Shown piece by piece: positions 58,819 through 64,000 of a stretch of DNA of 64,000 bases; the stretch's first letter is position 1, and each line of letters begins with the position of its first letter. The stretch is from Paenibacillus sp. OVF10 (GTDB lineage Bacteria > Bacillota > Bacilli > Paenibacillales > Paenibacillaceae). The stretch is taken from positions 186,001 to 250,000 of the forward strand of contig CP094668.1 of the NCBI GenBank assembly GCA_022836915.1, given 5' to 3'. The notes under the pieces were generated by a model. That model searched no databases, was not told where the DNA came from, and saw nothing but the letters and a program-made list of their open reading frames with translations. Position numbers and translations under genes: made by a program.

Positions 58819-60734
58819 TTATATCGCCTCCATCTGGGCCTGAATCATCTTATAATATACACCTTGTCGTGCCAGTAATTCCTGATGTGTTCCCGTCTCT
58901 GCCACTGTGCCGCCATCCATGACAATAATTTGATCCATATGCAGCATCCAGTGCAGGCGATGGGTAGCCAAAAATACAAGTTTTCCTTCAAACAGCGGCA
59001 GCATCGTCTGTTTCAGTTGATACTCTGTCTCTACATCCAGATGAGCTGTCGGTTCATCAAGCAGCAGGATGTTTCGTTTACTAAGCAAAGCTCTTGCCAG
59101 CGCCACCCGTTGCTCCTGCCCACCACTTAGCTGTCTGCCACCAGCCCCAATAAGTTCATGCAGTCCACCGGATAATGAAGACAGTAGCTTGGTTAATCCA
59201 GCTGCGCTAATGGCCTTGGCCACTTCCGCATCCGAAGCCTCCGGCATATAGAAACGAACGTTATCGGCCAGGCTTCCACTGAAAATATACGGATGCTGCG
59301 GGATAGCTGCCGTCTGTCTTCGCCAGGATTCAAGCATATCCTGTGTCACAGGCTGTCCGTTGGCTAATACTTGGCCTGAAGTAGGAAGCTGAAATCCAGC
59401 CAATACGTCAATCAACGTGGATTTACCTGCTCCGCTGGCGCCAATAATACCGATTTTGCCAAGACCCGTGATCTGAAATGTGACATCCTTTAGCGAATAA
59501 GGACCTTCATCATCATGCCGTACCTGTACATCCGTTAGAGCCAATCTGCTATTCTCATTCCAGGAGAACACTGAGGAAGCGGAAGAAACAAGCTCAGGAA
59601 TAGTAGAAACAGAAGCAGGATCAGGAGCAAGATGCCCCGCAGCCATTTTATCGTTCAACACGACACGTATGGTCGAAGTGCTGGCTTTCCTTTTACCCAA
59701 AGATAATGATGGTGTAGATCCAGCCTCGTCCTCTGCCGTAACGGGATGTGCAACAACATTTGCATAGGCTTCTTTCTGTTTCTGTTCGGCGACTTTCCCC
59801 GTTCAATCACTTGGTTGATAGCCGCTCCGGCTTCCTTACCGTCCAATGTGGCATGATAATCAGCGCCTAGCATACGTACAGGCAGGAAATATTCGGGTGC
59901 CAGAATCAGTACCGTCAACGCAGGGCCAAGCAGCATATGCCCTTCCGTCAGACGTAATCCCAGACCAACCGCCACGGAAGCAACGGACAGCATGGTGAAG
60001 AAATCGAGTGCAAACGAAGAAAGAAAAGCCATGCGCAGAGTAGACATCGTTGCTTTCCGATACCGCTGACTGACCCGCAGAATGGACCCTTCATGTGTTT
60101 TGCTCTGTCCCAATGTTTTTAGCGTTTCTAGTCCACGTAAGGTATCAACAAAATGGTTAGCGAGTGCTTTGTAAGATCTGAATTGTCCGTCTATCTTACG
60201 CTGAGCTGCGAGGCCAATCAGAATCATGAACACGATCAGGATCGGGAGTGTCAGCATCAGAATAACCCCAGACATCAGATCCAGCTTGAACACATACAGC
60301 AAAATGACGATGGGGGTGAACCCCATGCCCAGCATACGAGGAATGAATAGTTCGAGATACGTCTTGTATTGAGCTGTTCCCTCACGTGCCAGTGTGACCA
60401 GATGGCCTGTGCCCTCCGTCTTCGCATAACGCGGTCCAAGTCTGAACCACTGCTCCACCATCTGTCTGCGCAGATCAGTCCCTGTCTTCTCCGCATATCG
60501 TGAAGTCACGAGTTGTAACCAAAAGGATAGGGCGTAGCGGGCGGCAAAAGCAGCCAGGAACAGCAGCAGTACAGGATACTGCTCCGTTACGGATGAACCT
60601 TCAAACAATGCCGTGATGGCCTGTGACAGCCATTTGGCTTGCATAATGATCGTCATCGCCTGTAGCAGCACCAGCGCTGAGGCCAGCGCAAGTACCGACC
60701 GGATGCCCGGCAGCTTCATCAGCCCCCGTCCCAT
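58819..60734 (-). CDS. cydD: CydD subunit of the CydDC ABC exporter (one-base frameshift)
   Basis: 638 aa when one base is added to the C run 59797-59800 (ERGKVAEQKQKEAYAN). ATG 60734 lies one base past the cydB stop, with GGAG upstream. Six helices with GTDLRRQMVEQWFRLGPRYA, then an ATPase with Walker A GASGAGKST, signature QLSGGQEQR and Walker B ILLLDEPTAHLD. A poorly conserved Ser/Pro-rich linker of about 80 residues precedes the ATPase. Third gene of cydABDC. Confidence 0.88.
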
Positions 60735-60735
60735 A

Positions 60736-61752
60736 TCAGTACTCCAGGTGGTGCTGCTCATTCAGACGTTTGCGGAAGATATAATAACTCCAGATCTGAT
60801 AGCCAAGAACAAACGGCAGCAATGTGCAAGCTACAATGGTCATTACTTTCAATGAATACGCTCCCGATGCGGCATTGTATACAGTCAGGTCATACGCCGC
60901 CCCAAAGGAACTCACCATCACTCTTGGGAAAAGTCCGATAAAGACCGAGGCAAAGGCAATTGCAATCACTGCTCCAGTCATACCAAAAGCCCAGCCTTCA
61001 CGCTTCTGACGAACAAAGTATGCTGCAAGTGCAAGCGAAACTGCGCCAAGTACAACCATGATCCAAAGAGCCCAGCCTCGTACGGCGAACACATCCGTCA
61101 TGAAATACGTCATTAACGCGTAAACAGCGAGTAGCGCAGCCAGCGGCAGCATCAATTTTTGCGCTGTCTTCAAGGCACGCTCTCTGAGATCACCTACTGT
61201 TCGTAGTGATGCAAACAGCAATCCATGAACCAGACACAGTAGCGTTACGCTCAAGCCACCAATCACGGTGTACGGATTAACAATATCGAGGAATCCTGCA
61301 CGCAACTGCATCTCCCCATCAATGGGCAGACCTTTCATCAAAGTGGCAAAGACCACTCCGAACAGGAACGGTAAAAGCGCGCTGGAGACCACAATGATGA
61401 TGTCCCATGTTTTGCGCCAGCGCTGCTGTTTCATTTTACTGCGGAATTCGAAAGCAACACCGCGGCCAATCAGGGCCAGCAACACCACCACAAGTGGCAG
61501 GTAAAAACCACTGAACAACGTCGCATACCAATGCGGGAAGGCAGCAAACATCGCGCCCCCTGCTGTAATCAGCCATACTTCATTACCATCCCAGAACGGA
61601 CCAATCGAGTTGATCAGGGTCCGGCGTTCACGATCTGTTTTGGCAATAATGCCTGTAGACATCCCCACACCAAAATCAAAACCTTCCAAAAAGAAGAAAC
61701 CGACAAACAATACGGCAATCAGCAAAAACCACAACTCACTTAGTGACAACGG
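60736..61752 (-). CDS. cydB: Cytochrome bd ubiquinol oxidase subunit II
   Basis: 338 aa from TTG 61752, 8 bases after GGGGG and equal in length to the Bacillus protein; ATG 61764 is the alternative and lacks a site. Nine or so helices with the signature FLEGFDFGVGM near the start and PFWDGNEVWLITAGGAMFAA. It overlaps the end of cydA by 17 bases. Structural subunit of the high-affinity terminal oxidase. No frameshift. Confidence 0.92.
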   Translation of the reverse strand, partial: PLSLSELWFLLIAVLFVGFFFLEGFDFGVGMSTGIIAKTDRERRTLINSIGPFWDGNEVWLITAGGAMFAAFPHWYATLFSGFYLPLVVVLLALIGRGVAFEFRSKMKQQRWRKTWDIIIVVSSALLPFLFGVVFATLMKGLPIDGEMQLRAGFLDIVNPYTVIGGLSVTLLCLVHGLLFASLRTVGDLRERALKTAQKLMLPLAALLAVYALMTYFMTDVFAVRGWALWIMVVLGAVSLALAAYFVRQKREGWAFGMTGAVIAIAFASVFIGLFPRVMVSSFGAAYDLTVYNAASGAYSLKVMTIVACTLLPFVLGYQIWSYYIFRKRLNEQHHLEY

Positions 61753-63150
61753 AATAACCCCCATCCACGCCGAACGGATCGGCCGATTCATCGTGATCTT
61801 CCGGCTTATCGACCGCAAATGGTCCTGCCTTGATCTCACGTACGAACAGGTATACCATCACGATACCAAGCACGGTATACGCAGCTGTGAACGCAATCGT
61901 GGAGAACAGGATCATGCCTGCGGATACGTTTGGTGAAACCCCGGCTTCGGTAGTCATATAACCAAATACCGTCCATGGCTGTCTTCCAACCTCGGTCATG
62001 ATCCAACCTGACGTATTGGCGATAAACGGCAAAGATATGGCGAACACCATCAGACGCATAAACCACTTTCCAGCGACCTCCAGCTTCTTGCGCATAGCCA
62101 GAAACGTACCGTACAGAGCCAGCACAATCATTAAACCACCCGCTGCGATCATAATGCGGAAACTCCAGAACGTTGTCCGTACCGGCGGAATGTAATCCCC
62201 TGGTCCGTACGTCTGCTGATACTCAGCATTCAGCTCCTTCATGCCTTTGACACTGCCGGAGAACTTGCTGTAGGACAGATAACTGAGCAATCCAGGGATT
62301 TTGATCTCCCCGTACTCTCCTGTTTATCCGGATCGATAAAAGCGACCACCGTCCATGGCGCCGGATCTTCTGTCGTTGTCCATGTGCCCTCACTGGCTGC
62401 CATCTTCATCGGCTGTGTCTCCACCAGATATTGCGCCTGGAAGTGACCCGAGAATGCGACGCCGAATGAAGAAACAAGCGCGATAATGATCGCGATATTA
62501 AACGATTTGCGGAAGATCTCCACATCCTGCTTTTTCATCAATTTGTAGGCACTGATACCCGTTACAACGAAAGCCCCTGTCATCAATGCCCCAAAGATTG
62601 TATGTGGAAACTCGACGAGAAGCTGACCATTCGTGATGAGTGCAAAGAAATCATTCATCTCAGCTCGGCCGTTGTTAATCTCGAACCCAACAGGATGTTG
62701 CATAAATGAATTGGCTGCCAGAATCCACAGCGCGGACAGGAATGTGCCGACAAACACCAGCCAGATGCAGGCCAGATGCACTTTTTTGGACAAACGATCC
62801 CATCCAAATATCCACAATCCAATAAATGTAGACTCCATAAAAAACGCCAGTAGCGCTTCAATAGCCAGTGGCGCACCGAATACGTCCCCGACAAATCGGG
62901 AGTACTCGGACCAGTTCATGCCGAACTGGAACTCTTGCAAAATACCTGTGACAACCCCGACGGCAAAGTTAATCAGGAAAAGCTTGCCCCAGAACTTGGC
63001 CATCGTTTTGTAGATCTCCTTACCCTTAACAACGTACAACGTCTCCATGATTGCAACCAACAGTACAAGACCGATGGATAGCGGGACAAAAAAGAAATGG
63101 AAAATCGTTGTAAGTGCATATTGGATACGCGATAACATAATCGGATCCAT
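61736..63150 (-). CDS. cydA: Cytochrome bd ubiquinol oxidase subunit I (one-base frameshift)
   Basis: 471 aa when one base is added to the C run 62308-62311 (ESTGEIKIPGLLSYL). Heme ligands are present: His of FHFFFVPLSIG near the start, and the region ISAYKLMKKQD...FGVAFSGHFQAQYLV. The Q-loop is short, as in Firmicutes. PWTVFGYMTTEAGVSPN is the conserved late segment. It oxidises quinol and reduces oxygen at low oxygen levels. First gene of the operon; two palindromes of the TGTGA-N6-TCACA type lie upstream. Confidence 0.94.
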
Positions 63151-63264
63151 ACCGTTACCCCTTCTTTCTGTTCACTTCGCAGTATGCGTATTTGGCATTG
63201 AAGCTGCACCTTCGCTGTCTGTCCGCCAAATACGTTGATGAACGTATTGTGCCAGATTACCTAT

Positions 63265-63288
63265 TTTATACATGTGAGAATTATCACA
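63265..63288 (-). promoter_or_regulatory. cydA promoter with Rex/Fnr-like operator
   Basis: TGTGAGAATTATCACA at 63273-63288 is an exact TGTGA-N6-TCACA palindrome and on the minus strand reads TTGTGATAATTCTCACAT, close to Rex boxes. It directly abuts a TATAAA (63270-63265, minus strand) that looks like the cydA -10, so binding would block the promoter. Confidence 0.6.
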
Positions 63289-63311
63289 ATCTTCGTCTCT
63301 AGCGCAAAAAA

Positions 63312-63327
63312 AGTGATCCTGGTCACA
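63312..63327 (-). promoter_or_regulatory. Fnr-like site upstream of the cydA promoter
   Basis: On the minus strand TGTGACCAGGATCACT, which equals the Bacillus Fnr pattern TGTGA-N6-TCACT. Its centre is 39 bp from that of the proximal palindrome and about 61 bases before the start point predicted from the TATAAA. Confidence 0.55.
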
Positions 63328-63532
63328 CAAAAGATAAAATTCAGCCTATTATCACAGCTTGCCAGCTTCATCTATTCATGGAAGATACTCATGTTTGGGA
63401 CGGAATGCCCATATGTTAGTCTCAGGCATATCATGCGAAGTACCGTGAGGGCTTTACATATAAAGTGAAAGCATGAAGCACATGCAGAGCGAATGACGCT
63501 CCATATTACAGTCAAGGTGAGGTGAACTATTC

Positions 63533-64000
63533 ATGGAAAAACCTGCGCCACTACCAGGTGAAGACGCCGAAGCCAGCCTGGATAAGGCCAGTACAACACA
63601 GCCCCTGTCCGGTATGTTCTCTTCCCTCGCAAAGGAGGCTGGTCATCCTTTCCCTATCCCGATATTGCTGCACTGCTGTCGATCGAGGGAGAGGTCTACT
63701 ATGTCAGCAGCCTGACGCAAACAGAAGATGTACCTCCGGTCATTACCGTCATCTCCTCCCTGAAGCCGAGCAGCTATTGCTGGAACCTCGCACCGTAGCC
63801 GTAGTCGCCCATCCCTACTGGCTAATGGCTACAGCTTCGCTGGAGCCTGAGCTATGTATTGCCCTGCTCCCTGAGCCTGCTGGAAACGAAGCAGAATCTC
63901 CGCTATGGGAGAGCAGTATTTCCAAACTGGTCGGCATCGCCGATCTGGTAGGCACATCCTCCGAAACACGTTATATGAAGCTGTTATTCCAAGGCGTACG
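63533..64000 (+). CDS. Unrecognised gene, 5' part only (two one-base frameshifts)
   Basis: ATG 63533 has AGGTGA about 8 bases upstream. Adding one C at 63652-63654 and one base near 63747-63750 gives a single open frame to the window edge, about 156 residues. It starts with a polar, Pro/Ala-rich stretch, then FPYPDIAALLSIEGEVYYVS, HLLPEAEQLLLEPRTVAVVA and a helical region to KLLFQGV. I recognise no domain in this part. Divergent from cydA across a 380-bp region. Confidence 0.55.

Overview
The window looks like a chromosomal segment of a Gram-positive Bacillales bacterium, most likely a Paenibacillus or close relative. This is inference from gene content and style; no database was searched. 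Reasons: near-balanced base composition, strong AGGAGG ribosome binding sites with frequent TTG starts, lipoprotein signal peptides, a GlpP-type antiterminator with glpK and glpD, a divergent cidR/cidAB cluster, a sigma-D-like promoter in front of a chemoreceptor, and a cydABDC operon. I see no rRNA, tRNA, prophage, IS transposase, CRISPR array or plasmid gene.

Layout. 1-8.6 kb: nucleoside hydrolase with an ABC lipoprotein, a frameshifted MpsC-like gene, two membrane proteins, a chemoreceptor, and a second unusual nucleoside hydrolase. 8.9-20.2 kb: MMPL exporter with divergent TetR, MocR regulator with divergent acetyltransferase, lipid kinase, a DUF697-like protein, and a marR-ABC-ABC heterodimeric exporter operon. 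20.6-32 kb: uxaC, MBL hydrolase, lipoprotein, cytoplasmic alpha-amylase, nuclease-helicase fusion, XRE regulator/membrane pair, HmoB-like monooxygenase, LTA-synthase-like sulfatase. 32.5-41.7 kb: nitrilase-GNAT-GNAT operon, cidR/cidAB, AbrB-like and Crp-like regulators, AlkD-like repair protein, doxX/hxlR pair, oxidoreductase. 41.8-52.3 kb: glpD, glpK-glpP, GTP cyclohydrolase II, a sugar ABC importer and gluconate kinase. 52.4-64 kb: small genes, TagO/WecA-like transferase, cydABDC, and the start of an unrecognised gene.

Two features cut across the window. First, 26 of about 58 genes are interrupted by single-base indels: I count 35 events, 34 of which are one-base losses, most in runs of identical bases, and in each case restoring one base rebuilds a conserved family protein. 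I read these mainly as homopolymer errors in the sequence, not gene decay, so each broken gene is annotated as one CDS with the shift position. Second, two families of roughly 190-bp dispersed repeats fill the longer intergenic gaps: a MITE-like family with TTGAACTA-containing terminal inverted repeats, and a four-part family built from CTAACGAATCTGAGAC-type motifs. Neither encodes a protein.

Regulatory signals include tandem 16-bp operators before the XRE gene, a promoter/operator shared by doxX and the GTP cyclohydrolase gene, a GlpP-type leader terminator before glpD, and Rex/Fnr-like palindromes before cydA.
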